A program made the position numbers and the translations under genes. DNA of 64,000 bases, taken from Tolypeutes matacus (taxonomy: Eukaryota; Chordata; Mammalia; Cingulata; Chlamyphoridae). The notes under the pieces were generated by a model that was not told the origin of the DNA, searched no databases, and worked only from the letters and a program-made list of their open reading frames with translations. Where the stretch lies: positions 2,672,959-2,736,958 of the forward strand of contig JAKSZT010054570.1 of the NCBI GenBank assembly GCA_026826555.1. Reading direction: 5' to 3'. Positions 11,765 through 23,136 of the stretch are shown one piece after another. The first letter of the stretch is position 1; each line of letters begins with the position of its first letter.

Positions 11765-14700
11765 TTCTTTTATTTTTTAATGACTTTATTAAGGTATAAT
11801 GACATACCATATTATTCAACCATTTAAAGTATAAAATTTAATGGTATTTAGTATATGCACATAGTTATGCAAAAATTCCTATGTCCTTTTTCTTTTTAAA
11901 ATTACCCTCTATATTCTCTGGTAATAATCTTTGTCTTTAAATTTATTTTATCTGATATTAATATAGCCACACCAACTTTCTTCTTCTTAGTATTTGTATG
12001 GTATATCTGTTCTCATCCTTCTACTTTCAACTTGACAGCACCTTTATATTTGAAATGCCTCTTATGTAAATAACATATGGTTGGGACTTATTCCTTTAAC
12101 TAGCCTGACAATACTTTTCTTTCAATTGGAGTGTTTCAATAATTAGTAATATGGCTAAGTATAAATAAATAATTGTCCTATTTTTAAAAATTGCTTTCTC
12201 TATTTGTTCTTTTTCTCATCCTTTCCTGGCTTCTTTTCAGTTAATCAGGTATGTTTTAGTATTCAATTTTATCTCTTCTATTGGCTTTTTAGCTATACTC
12301 CTTTATATTATTATTTTAGTGGTTGCTGTAGGGATTATAATATGAATCCTTAACTTGCCACAGTTTACTTTGAATTAATAATATCCCACCTCCCATTTAA
12401 TACAAGAATTTTGCAACAATATAATGCAAAATATATACCCTTTCTTCCACCTTTTTTGATAGTGTTGTAATATATTTTTCTCTTCTTGACTCTATAAACC
12501 CCATAAGATACTGTTATTAATATTTCCTTTAAAGTTGTATTTAAATAATTTTAAACGAAAAAAAAATGTCTTTTTAATTTAACTATGTATTTACTATTTC
12601 TAGCATTCTTCATATATTCCTCTATATTCAAATTTTTCCAACTGGTATAATTTCACTTCAGCATAAAAACATCCTTTAACATTCTTTTAGTGTGGGTCTG
12701 CATCTTTCACCACTTTAAAGATATCATTTCACTGTCTTCCATGAGAAGTCAGCTGTTGTTCTGATATATGTAATGCATATTTTTCTCCAGTGACTGCCAT
12801 TAAGCTTTCCTCTTTATCTTTGTTTTTCAGTCATTTGTTATTTGTGCTTAGCTGTAGTTTTCTATGTATTTATCCCGATGGGGTTCACTGATGCTCCTAG
12901 ATTTGTGGATTGCTATTTTTATTCAAATTTGTAAAACTTTTAGCCAATATTTCTTCATTTACTTCTTCTATCCAGTCTCTCTCTCTTCTTCTGGAACTCC
13001 AAATACGCATATGTTTGGTTGCTTCATATCATCTCATAGTCACTGAGGCTCCATTCTTTATTTTTTCCATTCTTTATTCTCTCTGTGCTTTATTTTAGAT
13101 GATTTTAACTAATCTTTCTTCAAATTCATTGAGCTTTTCTCTTCTTTTGTGTAATCTGATATTAATCCCATCCTATAAATTTTTTGTTTCAGATATTGTA
13201 TTTTTCAATTACAGGATTTCCAGTTGTTCCTTTCTTATGGTTTTTGAATCTTCCACAAATTGTTTTATCTCTCTATTTATTTAATCTTTTTCAAAGACAG
13301 CCTTGTTTCCTTTTTTCATTCTTTAAAATACAATTTACTATTTAAATGAAATATTATTAACAATATATATTATGTGGTTTATAAAGTATGGAGGAGAAAA
13401 ATATGTTACAAAACTCTCAAAAGGAATATTAAAATATTTAACATGTATAGTATTTATTTCAAAGAACTTGTCTGATAATTCCAATATCTGAGTTTTGGAT
13501 TTGTTACTATTCATTGACCTCTTAATCTGTGTCACAGATCCCTGCTTCTTTTCCTGTCTCATAGCTTCTTATTGCATGTCAGACCTTGGATGTAAAAGTA
13601 TAGCTGAGGCTAAAGAAAGAGGGTCTCTTTCATCTCTGTGCAACTTGGGTGAAAGGCTGATCAAGAGTTGAACTGTTTGGGGGCAGAGTTATAGATGTAA
13701 TACCTCTAGTAGGGCATTGGAATTTGAACATGAGAGTCTAAAGAGATTGCTCTTTGCTTTGCAACCCAGCCCCTAACTTCATGTATTGTCATGGGGGTGA
13801 AATATTTGAATGCATCAGAAACTGAATTGGGTGGGGTGTTCGGTTGTAGTTTTGGGCTAGATTCCATTCACCTCCACCTTCAAACATTGAAGATGAGTTC
13901 AGGTGTCTTTCTCCAGGAAGGGCCAGGGAACAACACTGTAAGACTGACTAATGGCCAGACTGCAAGACCATTAGACTTTGAAACCACCAATCTTCAAGTC
14001 CTCAAGTGTGCAAGACATCAAGACCCAAGACTGTGAGATCATGAGATTTTAATACTCTGAGTCTGTCAAACATGAGGCTTCCAGATTGCAAGATTTCAAA
14101 ATTGTGAAACTACTATATCTTGAGAGCTCTCTCCACTTTTAATCATTCTTCCAGCCTCAGCAAAATTAGTGAATTACTTGCCAGAAAGGATTATTTCTGA
14201 ATTGGGGGCTCCCCCAGATTCATATATGATGATACCAACTGCCAAGCTGTCAAAAGTTTGACAGGTTACCCCTTGCCCAAGCAAAGACTGTCCTTATCTG
14301 GTAGCTCCACTCCCCTACCCCTTTTCCCCACTTTCAGCAGCTGGACACAGGTATGGAATATTCTCCATCACTTGTTCACCTAGGAAGAACGGATCCCTCT
14401 AGAATTTAGTTCTTTTAGATTTCCTTGTGTCCATAGCTCTTTAATAGCATTAAATACAATTATGTGTTTTATCTGGTGATTTTTTATTGTTTTGTGGGTG
14501 AAGATCTTTCACATGCTTCCACATGCTCACTAAAAGCAGACCTCTGCATATTCTTGATATTTTTATTTTTGACAGCACATTTTTTGTTTTGTGGACAGAT
14601 TTTTGTTTTCAAATTGGCTAAAATCTTACAGAGCCAATTTTTTTTTTGAAAAGATAACATGTCAAGTTAGGTAATATCATGCTTTATATATGCTTGTGCA

Positions 14701-15180
14701 TATGTATATGCCCAGGTATATGTACATGTATATGTGTATGTATAAAAAAATTCCTTTGTGAAGCACACTAAACAATATTTTTCTTTTTTTCTGGGAAAGT
14801 CTTAATATCTCCATCATTTTTGAAAGATAATTTTACCAGATATAGAATTCTTGGTTGCCAGTTCCAATCTGCTGTTGAAACCACCTAGTGAATTTTCATT
14901 TCAGTTATTTTGGTCTTAGATTCCAGTATTTCTCTTTGATTGCTACTGAGAATCTCACAGAAATTCCAATATTGTTCAGTCACTGTTTAGCTCTCTCTTT
15001 GTGTTTTCCTTTATTTTCTTGAACAAACTGAGGGTCATTTTTAAGTCTTTTCTGGTAAGTCCAAAGTCTGGTGTTCTTCATTGATGGCTTCTGGATTTTC
15101 ATCTTGTTCCTTTGGATGGGCCATTATTTCCTGGTCTTTGGTTGCCTTGTAATCTTTTGTTGCCCCTCATAAATTTTAGT
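11765..15180 (-). mobile_element. Old L1 (L1M-type), - strand, 3' end plus ORF1/5' region
   Basis: It begins with the reversed 3'-UTR phrase 'tttattaaggtataatgac' (about 11787) but then jumps to the EN/ORF1 and 5' region: 'tggttgctgtagggattat' near 12320, 'tagtgtgggtctgcatctt' near 12690, 'cttctggaactccaaatac' near 12985 and 'catcttgttcctttggatg' near 15100. Most of ORF2 is missing, so it is internally deleted or is two fragments side by side. The 13590-14760 part is less clear. No coding capacity remains. Confidence 0.55.
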
Positions 15181-15200
15181 ATTTTCAAGTGTTTTGCTAT

Positions 15201-15315
15201 ATCATAATATACTATACATTAATAATCTTACATAGCACATCCTATGTATAACCGTACATACATCTATCTACCCCATGCATATCATAATATACTATACATT
15301 AATAATCTTACATAC
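15201..15315. repeat. 35-bp direct repeat, unit spacing 80 bp
   Basis: The same 35-bp sequence, starting 'atcataatatactatacatt', occurs at 15201-15235 and again at 15281-15315 without an obvious mismatch. The 45 bp between them differ. The two copies look like a local duplication rather than a transposon TSD, because the spacer is too short and has no tail. Confidence 0.85.
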
Positions 15316-15624
15316 TCTAGGACAAAGTCCCTGAGCTGTCTGTTCCTTAAGTTTTTATCTAGCTGGTGATACGACAAATATTTTCTTGAATGTCAAAAAC
15401 TAATCAAAACAAACCAGAGCAAACTCACTTTTCAGTCTTTGTGCCTTGGCTTTGCCATGGCTGGTGGTCTCCTTCAGAGCGTATCCCTCCTACCAAGAAG
15501 ATCATGCTGAGGCAAATGCAGAGTGCAGGATCTCTCTGTCTTATCTGAGCCTGCAAGCAGCCAAGGAGTGTGCTTGTTTTCCTGGGCTTGTGCTTTCTGG
15601 TGCTCTTCAATGCAAGTGTATTTC

Positions 15625-15785
15625 TTACATGAGTTACTTAACCTCTCAAAACCCTTATTTCTCAACTATAAAATGTAGACAATAAAGTTTGTCTTACCCA
15701 TTGTTATGAGTATAAAATGAGAAAATTTATTTAATGCACCTAGCCACAATTCTTGTCACATTATAAGTATATTTTGAATGTTAGT
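15625..15785 (+). mobile_element. MIR SINE
   Basis: Contains the MIR order: 'gagttacttaacctctc' (15632), 'tttctcaactataaaatg' (the 'cctcatctgtaaaatgg' block), 'gttatgagtataaaatgag' and a tail 'atgttagttc'. Sense orientation is +. Divergence is high, as expected for this mammal-wide family. Confidence 0.8.
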
Positions 15786-15798
15786 TCACTTCCCACAT

Positions 15799-16130
15799 TG
15801 ATTGGTAATTTCGTATGTCAGCTTGACTAAGTTATGGTGCCCAGTTCTTTGGTCAAGTAAGCACTGGACTGATTGTTACTGTGAGGGTATTTCATGGATT
15901 TAAATCATTAGTCAGTTGATTATATCTATGGCTGATTACAATCAACAAAGGAGATTGCCTTCAGCAATGAGTGCCCTGTGGAATTTGGACTTGTCAATCC
16001 CCATGGCCGCATGAACCAATTCCTATAATAAATTTCTTAATATTTACGTACACACAAACATATATATGTGCATATGTATGTGTGTACATATCTCCTGTCG
16101 GTTCTGTTTTTCTGGAAAACCCTGATTCCA
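15799..16130 (+). mobile_element. Solo LTR-like element (MaLR class, family not named)
   Basis: It starts 'tgattggtaatttcgtatgtc', which fits a mammalian LTR beginning 'TGATGGTTAATTTTATGTGTCAAC'. It continues with 'tggtgcccagttctttggt' and 'atggccgcatgaaccaatt', has a polyadenylation-like 'aataaa' at about 16028, and ends 'ggaaaaccctgattcca'. That is an LTR layout (U3, R with poly(A) signal, U5) of about 330 bp. I did not find a matching 5-bp flanking duplication, so the ends may have drifted. Embedded TG/TA repeats lie near 16050-16095. Confidence 0.6.
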
Positions 16131-16148
16131 CCCCTGCAAGTGTCTAAA

Positions 16149-16193
<45 letters not shown>

Positions 16194-16210
16194 TATTTAT
16201 TTATTTATCT
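16149..16210. repeat. Compound microsatellite (TC)n (TA)n (TTTA)n
   Basis: Three simple arrays follow one another directly: CT dinucleotides, then TA dinucleotides, then TTTA tetranucleotides. It sits just downstream of the LTR-like element. Confidence 0.95.
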
Positions 16211-16529
16211 CCCTTACTTCCCTTGTCGGTACCTATGCAGTCTTCACTCCTCAGCCACAGGCTGACCACATTTGCTAGTTAAACCATAACCCTATGGTAG
16301 AACACTCCATTCACTTATCTGGATGAAACTTAATAGAATCAGACACCAAAACTGGGAAAATGTAAAATCACCATCCCCTAGATTGCTAATATTTTTCCCA
16401 GGGAATGTATACAAATAAGATTTTTAAAAAAATTATCATGGATTAAGGTATATTGTGAGGCTAATTATGTGCATGTTTATAGCAATGGTCTATCTCTGTC
16501 ACCATACAACACAAAACTTCAAACATAGA

Positions 16530-16700
16530 AAGGGGGCACCTAGGTTCACATCTTGACTCTTATTATTATTAGCTGTGTAAGTCTGGAGACTTATCTGTCA
16601 ACTCTGAGCCTCTGAAAAAAAATATATAATACTTTATACACTAATCCTTGAAAGAAAAGCACCTGGTACAACAAATGGTAGCCGTTGTTATGATCAATAA
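16530..16700 (+). mobile_element. MIR SINE
   Basis: MIR sense order is visible: 'ctaggttcacatcttgact' (the B-box-derived GGTTCGAATCC region), 'agctgtgtaagtctggaga', 'tgagcctctgaaaa' and 'gcacctggtacaac'. Strongly decayed. Confidence 0.65.
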
Positions 16701-16969
16701 TAATATAATTATTAACAATCAAAGCACAGGTGGAATTTTTATTTTATTCAAAATTTAAATCATTATGCCAAGTATTAGAAGAGTTCAGTAGTTTCTGTTC
16801 CTCTCAAGAGCAGATGCTTCTTGAAATTGATTTATGCTAGCGAAAATGAGATTAATTCCACTGATACATTCTTCCAGCATATCCCATTATTTACTTGTTT
16901 TGATCATATATGACTATCGAGTTCACTCTATTGGATAGACCTATAGAAGAAAAAGAACATATTGTGGTA

Positions 16970-17180
16970 GTTTAGACTAGACATTGCGGTAATTGCTTTG
17001 GCATACATTAATTACCTTAGTTGTTCCTGTTAAAAACTATATGAGGGAAGAGCTAAGTTGCCCATTTTTTAAAGGAAGGAAACTGAGGCATAGGGAGGTT
17101 AAAGGCATTGTCAACATTAAGTGGCAGAGTTTGGAATAAAATCAGAGTATGCCAGATTTCAAAGCCCACACTCTCTATTC
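16970..17180 (-). mobile_element. MIR SINE, - strand
   Basis: The antisense MIR core is clear: 'aaggaaactgaggcatagg' and 'gaggttaaaggcattg' (17080-17110), then 'aagtggcagagtttggaat', and the reversed head 'caaagcccacactct' at about 17160. Confidence 0.8.
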
Positions 17181-17754
17181 ATTCAAGATGCAAGGATTCC
17201 TGTGGGATTACAAAGAATGGGAGGTAATCTGCATGTTAAGATCATTTCTTCAAAGCCCTGTGAGAAGGGGAAGAATCTTTGTTTATATTCTAGTGAGAAT
17301 AATCTTTCCTTAAATTTACTGATTCCTTTTCAATTAGTATTTCCCAAATGCTGAAAAATGAATAAAGATAAGGATTTTTCTTCTGATTGACTGTGAAAAG
17401 TAAAATTTTCAAAATGCCTAAGTGTTCCTCAAATACAATGGGATATTCTATAACTCTTTGCACACTATTTGAAAATGTCACGTTCAATAAGTTGTTTTTC
17501 TCTCTTGATTATTCCTTTCTTTCTGTTCAAATGATATCAGAAGGAAGGAATCAGAAGTAATATTTTTATTAAAATATATTTCCATGGAAAACTAAGGCAG
17601 GAAACGGATGCTACTTTCCCAAGGTACCAAAACAAGCATTCTATTGAGCTAAAGTAGGGCCTTCAAACTTGTCAAATACCTTTGTTGTGTTAAAAATAAC
17701 AAAGTGAAGTCCAGACATGCCCAGAAGAATAGGTCTTTGTTCAGAAGGTAGAAG
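17181..17754. other. No recognisable feature
   Basis: Short open frames on both strands (for example 17290-17487 on -) look random. No repeat family is recognised between the two MIRs. Confidence 0.45.
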
Positions 17755-17975
17755 AGAAAGAACACTTGCTGAGAGCATGTACTATGTGCCTTATAGTGTG
17801 CTAGATATTATAGTCATCTTAGGAATCCTATAGGATAAGAACCATTGTCCCCATTTTACAAATAAGGAAATTGAGGCTCAAAAAGTGGTTAAGTAAACTT
17901 CTTAAATATAAGTCCTAATAAAAGGGAAAACTGGGATTTGAATCTCACATTGACTGACTCTAATTAAAAGTAGTT
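17755..17975 (-). mobile_element. MIR SINE, - strand
   Basis: The antisense MIR pattern runs 'tactatgtgccttatagtg', 'ccccattttacaaataag', 'gaaattgaggctcaaaaag', 'actgggatttgaatc' (B-box reverse) and a degraded head. Confidence 0.8.
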
Positions 17976-17979
17976 TTCA

Positions 17980-18205
17980 TTTGTTGTATACTTATCATAT
18001 GTCAGGTACACTACCTCAAATCCTTTAATTGAGTCATCTTCAATTTCACAAGGTAGGTGTTAATCCCTCCCTTTTAAATATTAGGAGACTAAGACTTAGG
18101 TAGGTTAAGCAACTTTTTCAACATTACACAGCTAGTGAGAGGTAGAGTTAAGGTTTTAACCTTGGTCTACCTAGCTCCAAAGCCATCGTGTTCCATTGCT
18201 TCATG
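17980..18205 (-). mobile_element. MIR SINE, - strand
   Basis: A second antisense MIR follows directly: 'cttatcatatgtcaggtac', 'ttcacaaggtaggtgttaa', 'ggagactaagacttaggta', 'acacagctagtgagaggta' and the reversed head near 18190. Two MIRs of the same orientation lie end to end. Confidence 0.75.
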
Positions 18206-18720
18206 ATGTCTCCTGACAGAGTTAATGACCACAATGGCCTCAAATAATAAAAATTGAAAGCAGATATGGAAGGAAGGAGAACCTACAGGACAATCTACAG
18301 AAGAATACCATTATGTTTTTGGAATTCATGTCAACTATGAAGAGAATGGAGGACATGGATAGTATGTGCCATTCAATTTGAAAAACAGATTTTGAAAATG
18401 GGAGAGAGAGAAAAAAAAGAAAGGGGTCAACCCATAGACAGAGACAGAAGCTCCCAAAGTAAAGTCGTGACAATACAATCATAGCTAATGTCAAATAGAA
18501 AATTAAGTGCACTCATCTAAAGAAGTCAAAGACTCAAGAAGCCTCTAATATTTAAAAAATAAGACCAAATGAGGGAAAGAGCACCTATGAGAGCAACGTC
18601 AAAAAGACAAAGCCTAAATTATGCTTTGACTAATGAAAAAAAAGTGCTCAAGACAACAAAAAGTTTTTATTTTTGTAGCTAGCTTTGGAAAAAGAAAATA
18701 ATAAAGTTAAAAAATACTTA
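18206..18720. other. No recognisable feature
   Basis: Purine-rich, AT-rich DNA without an identifiable repeat or gene. It ends at the 5' start of L1-A. Confidence 0.4.
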
Positions 18721-18721
18721 G

Positions 18722-19337
18722 AGGAGTGTGGGAAGATGGCATCAGACTAAGAGGCAGAGCTCAATGTTTTCATAAAAACAATGGAGAAAGAGATAAAAGC
18801 TGTCTCAGGGATCTGCTTTGGGGGTCAGCAGGCCAGGGCAGTGCTATACAACTCCCAGGAGGGTGAGGGACAGAGAGACGAAGAAGCTGAAATGACAAAC
18901 TTCACTTACCAAGCCCCTGGGGCAGCTGGGAAGGGCTCCACTACTCCACCCCCAAGATATTAAGCTGGGGTAAAACACTTGGCTCACTGCAGCCAACTGA
19001 GAGGGGAACAGACATCTTCCTCCCTGTCAGCTGTTTCAAGGGAAAAGGGAGGGGGAGTTGGGGGCCCTTTCTTCAGTGAATTTAGCCAGCAGAGCCTATT
19101 TTGAATCTCTGCTCAGGAGATTCAACACAAGAACACAAGAACACAAGAAAGCATACGCTAAAACACTTCATGGAAGGGTGTGTTGACGAGCGCCATCTGC
19201 TGGCCAGTCTGGAAATTGCATGGACAAAACTGTTTTCAGTTCTCTAAGTATCATAAAAATCAATAGGCAAGATAGAGAAACAGCCATCAGAGTAAATTCA
19301 CCAACATATTCAGTACCTAGACATCAGCAAAAAAGAG
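18722..19337 (+). promoter_or_regulatory. L1-A 5' UTR / internal promoter region
   Basis: This is GC-rich compared with its AT-rich surroundings and lies directly upstream of an L1 ORF1 start. The motif 'aagatggc' about 10 bp from the 5' end matches the YY1-type element known near the start of L1 5' UTRs. A 9-bp unit 'acacaagaa' is repeated around 19122-19150. Promoter activity is inferred only from family knowledge. Confidence 0.6.
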
Positions 19338-20304
19338 ATGGCCCAGCCAAAGGAACTAACCAAATATCTTGAAGAGATACAGGATTTAAGACAATTAATC
19401 AGTGATAATCATACAACTCTCCTAAATCACTTCAAAGAATTTAAAGAAAATTTCACTAAAGAAATAAAGGATATTATGAAGGCACTGAGTGAGCATAAAG
19501 AACAATTTGAAATCCTGCAAAGAAAAGTAACAGACCTTATGGAAATGAAAGACACGATGGATGAGATTAAAAATATATTAGAAATAAAAATAAAAGAAGA
19601 AAAGAAATGAAAAAAAATATATATATATGTATTAGAGGGAAATGGATGTGGCTCAGAAGGTTCAGCAACTGCTTCCCACATGGGAAGTCCTGGGTTCAGT
19701 TCCTGGTGCCTCTTAAGGAAAACAGAAACAACAACAAGCAAAAACAAACATAAAAACCAAATCAGGGGAGCTGATGTGGCACAGTGGTTGAGTGCCAGCT
19801 TCCCACATATGATGTCTCAGGTTCATTCCCTGGCCCCTCATACCTCAAAAAGAGAGAAAAAATATATTACATTAGAGGCACATAAGAGCAGATTTGAATT
19901 GCTCAGAGACAGGATTGGTGATTTCAAAGACAGAAAATCTGAACTGGAAAAGACAGGAGAAGAAAAAGAGAAAAGAATGGAAAAAATGAAACAGATTCTC
20001 AGGGTATTGAATGACCAGGTGAAATGCACACACATTCACATTACCAATGACCCAGAAGGAAAAGCGAATGGAAAGGGGGCAGAAAGAATATTTGAGGAAA
20101 TGATGACTGAAAACTTCCCAACCCTTATGAAAGATATAAATATAAATATCCAAGAAGGACAATGCACCCCAAACACAATAAATCTGAATAGAAGTACCCT
20201 GAGACACCTACTATTCCGAATGACAGATATCAGAGATAAAGAGAGAATTCTGAAAGCAGCAAAAGAAAATAAAAGCATCACATACAATGGAAATCAATAA
20301 GATT
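19338..20304 (+). pseudogene. L1-A ORF1p, broken by SINE pair and truncated
   Basis: The first frame (19338-19610, 90 codons) encodes the start of an L1 ORF1 protein, a lysine/glutamate-rich coiled coil. After the SINE pair the frame resumes near 19873 and runs to a stop at 20300. The resumed part covers the end of the coiled coil and most of the RRM domain: a block corresponding to NIHVMGVPEG in L1-B is degraded to IHITNDPEG, and HILFRM appears as HLLFRM. The RNA-chaperone role of ORF1p is family knowledge. The C-terminal domain is cut off where a second L1 5' UTR begins at about 20352. Confidence 0.85.
19639..19870 (+). mobile_element. Two tandem tRNA-Ala-derived (DAS-type) SINE units
   Basis: Unit 1 starts 'ggaaatggatgtggctcag' and carries 'cttcccacatgggaag' and 'cctgggttcagttcc' (B box). 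Unit 2 starts at about 19767 with 'ggggagctgatgtggcaca' and carries 'caggttcattccc'. Each unit ends in an A-rich stretch. 'attagagg' occurs at 19631-19638 and 19871-19878, a likely TSD around the pair, and L1-A ORF1 reads through on both sides. The A-rich, TA-rich stretch at 19574-19630 between ORF1 and the SINE is not resolved. Confidence 0.8.
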
Positions 20305-20351
20305 AAGTGCAGACCTCTCATCAGAAACCATGGAGGTGAGAAGGAAATGAT

Positions 20352-21257
20352 ATGGGAGGATTGTGGGAACATGGCTGACAGGGTAGGCAGATAAAGCTCT
20401 CACTGAAACAACTGAGAGGGAGCCAAGAGCTGCCTTGTTGACCTGCTTTGGGGTACAGCAGATGAGGGCTATGCTCCACAACTCCCAGGAAAGTCAGGGA
20501 CAGAGAAGAAGAGGCTGAAACAACAAACTGTGAGTTATTGATCTTCCTGGCCACCAGGAAGGGCTCCTGTCCCCCATTTCCGAGATAAAGAGCAAGGGTA
20601 AAACTCCTGGTGAATTGTATCTGACTAAAAGGAGAACAGACTTCTTCCTCCCTGCCTGCTCCTTTAGATACATATAGAGTGAAAAGGTGCTCTGGGTCAT
20701 CTAGGAGGGTACTGGAAAGATAAGGAAGCCAAAGAAAATCTTGAGTTTCTCCACCCTGTGGCTGGAAGTGGCACATATACCCCACCCTCAGGACAAAGAG
20801 CCTAGGTTGAGCGCCAGCTCCTTCCAATATGTGTGACTGCAACCTCCCTGGGAAGAGGAGGGGTCTGGAAGGGTGGGGAGTGGTTCCTTTGCAGTTATTT
20901 TAGTTAGTCTATTTTAGTTAGTCGAGCGGCCCTTGGGTGTTGGAAGGGACGCTGATGCAACAGGGATGGGGAGGAGGATCTCCTCAGGCAAGCTGCCATG
21001 CCCTACAACCTAAGTAAAGAAAAGAATTACATTAGAAAGGAGGCAGAGATAACAGACTCATCAGGACTGCAGGGAATATAACCTGCCTGAGGGAAAAGGG
21101 GCAGATAACCTTCTGAAAGGCTCTCTAGCCTAAGAAACAGATTAGCTCAGTGGAAGAATTTCTGCTTAGCATATACAAGGTCCCTAGCTTGATCTCAGGC
21201 TCTTCTCTGAGAAGTGATACAGGGCTATGAGTCAACCAGCTGAAACTTTATTGTCAA
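20352..21257 (+). mobile_element. Second L1 5' UTR inside the ORF1 region of L1-A
   Basis: From 'gggaggattgtgggaacatgg' onward the sequence parallels the 5' UTR at 18722-19337. Shared blocks include 'gacctgctttggggtacag' vs 'atctgctttgggggtcag', 'acaactcccaggaaagtcag' vs 'acaactcccaggagggtgag', and 'gaacagacttcttcctccct' vs 'gaacagacatcttcctccct'. No ORF1 start follows; instead the C-terminal end of an ORF1 ('caagaaatactaaagggag') appears at about 21263. A perfect 13-bp tandem pair 'attttagttagtc' lies near 20897-20924. It is either a separate L1 whose ORF1 is mostly deleted, or a product of recombination between two L1 copies. Confidence 0.75.
21138..21220 (+). mobile_element. tRNA-Ala-like SINE fragment
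   Basis: 'gattagctcagtggaagaat' (A box, TRGCNNAGYNG), 'ttctgcttagcatatacaag' and 'gtccctagcttgatctcag' (decayed B box) follow the order of a tRNA-Ala-derived SINE head. It lies near the right end of the duplicated 5' UTR. Too diverged to be a tRNA gene. Confidence 0.55.
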
Positions 21258-21410
21258 TAAGCAATCTGCTCTTCAAGAAATACTAAAGGGAGTTCTGCAG
21301 GTTGAAAGGAAAAAACAGGAGAAAGAGAGTTGAAGGAGAGTGTAAGAACAACTAAAAAGACAAAAAGGAAAATAAAAACAACATATGACATACATAAACC
21401 TAAAGAAAAT

Positions 21411-23136
21411 ATGGCTAATATAAGTAATTCCTTGACAATAATAACATTGAATGTTAAAGGATTAAACTCACCAGTCAAGAGACGCATATTGGAAGAATGG
21501 ATAAGGAAATATGACCTATCTATATGCTGTCTACAATAAACCCACCTTAGACCCAGGGATGCAAGAAGGCTGAAAGTGAGTGGTTGGAAAACAATTTTAC
21601 AAGCAAACAATAACAAAAACTGGCAGGAGTAGCTATACTAGTATCAGACAAAATAGATGTTAAATGCAAAATTATTGTAAGAGATAAAGATGGACATTAT
21701 ATATTAATAAAAGGGGTAATCTTTCAAGAAGAAAGAACAATCATAAGCATTTATGGACCCAACCAGGGCACCTCAAAATACATGAGGCAAACACTGGAAA
21801 AACTAAGTGGAGAAATAGATGCCTCTACAATTATAGTGGGGGACTTTAACACATCATTATCACCATTAGACCAAACATCTCAACAGAGAATAAATAAAGA
21901 AACAAAGACTTTGAATAATACATTAGAGGACCTGGACCTAAGAGGCATATACAGAACACTACACCCAAACACAGTGGGATATACATTCTTCTCGAGTGCA
22001 CATGGCTCATTCTCTAAGATAGACCACATGCTAGGCCACAGAACAACTCTCAATAAATTAAAAAAAAAATTGAAATTATACAAAGTAATTTCTCTGACCA
22101 CAATGGAATGAAGCTGGAAATCAGTAAGGGCCAGAGAACCAGATTAGGGACAAAGATATGGAAGTTAAACAACACTCTCTTAGACAAACAATAGGTCAAG
22201 GAAAAAATCTCAAAAGAAATCAGTAACTACCTTGAAACAAATGAAAATGACAACGCAACATATCAAAACCTATGGGATGCAGCAAAAGCTGTACTGAGAG
22301 AGATATTCATAGCCATAAATGCATATATCACAAAGAAGAAAGAGCTAAAATCAAAGACCTAACTGCACACCTGGAGGAATTAGATAAAGAACAACAAACT
22401 AACCCCAAAGAAAATAGAAAGAAGGAAATAACAAAGATTAAAACAGTACTAAATGAAATAAAAAATAAGAAAGCACTAGAAAAAATAAATAAAACCAAAA
22501 GCTAGTTCTTCAAGAAGATCAATAAAATTGACAAACCCTTAGCTAGACTAACAAAGAGAAAAAGAGAGAAGCTGCAAATACACAAAATAAGAAACGAGGA
22601 AGGGTCTATCACCACTGACCCCACAGAAATAAAGAGTATCATAAGAGGATGCTTTGAAAAATTATATGCCAGCAAGATGGATAATTTAGAGGAAACGGAC
22701 AAATTCCTAGAAACACACAAGCAGCCTACATTGACAAAAGAAGAAGTTGATGAACTCAACAGACCAATCACAAGTAACGAGATAGAATCAGTCATCAAAA
22801 ACTTCCCAACTAAGAAGAGCCCAGGACCAGATGGCTTCACAGGTGAATTCTACCAAACATTTTGGAAAGAACTAACACCAATCCTGCTTAAACTCTTCCA
22901 AAAAATAGAAGTAGAAGGAACATTGCCTAACTTATTCTATGATGGCAACATTACCCCAATACCAAAGCCAAACAAAGATGCCACAAGAAAGGAAAATTAC
23001 AGACCAATCACTCTAATGAACCTAGATGCTAAAATCCTCAACAAAATACTTGCTAATCATATTCAACAACATATCAAATGAATTATACACCATGACCAAG
23101 TGGGTTTCATCCCTGTTATGCAAGAATGGTTCAACA
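21411..23136 (+). pseudogene. L1-A ORF2 first part (endonuclease and RT start), broken
   Basis: ORF2 begins with 'MANISNSLTIITLNVKGLNS', an L1 endonuclease N-terminus with the catalytic asparagine context. The first stop is TAA at 21537-21539, exactly where the catalytic glutamate of the QETHL motif should be. Later frames (21782-22111 and 22677-23081) keep endonuclease motifs 'VGDFNTSL' and 'SKIDHMLGH' and the start of RT ('[14 protein letters not shown]'). Several frameshifts separate them. The rest of ORF2 lies beyond L1-B at 29342-30954. Confidence 0.9.

Noticed and set aside
15201..15315. CRISPR-like array
   Set aside because: Only two repeat copies with one 45-bp spacer, in mammalian DNA. 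A local duplication.
20321..20842. 173-codon - strand frame
   Set aside because: It lies antisense within an L1 5' UTR, with no domain and no splice or promoter context. L1 5' UTRs of this GC content often show such frames.
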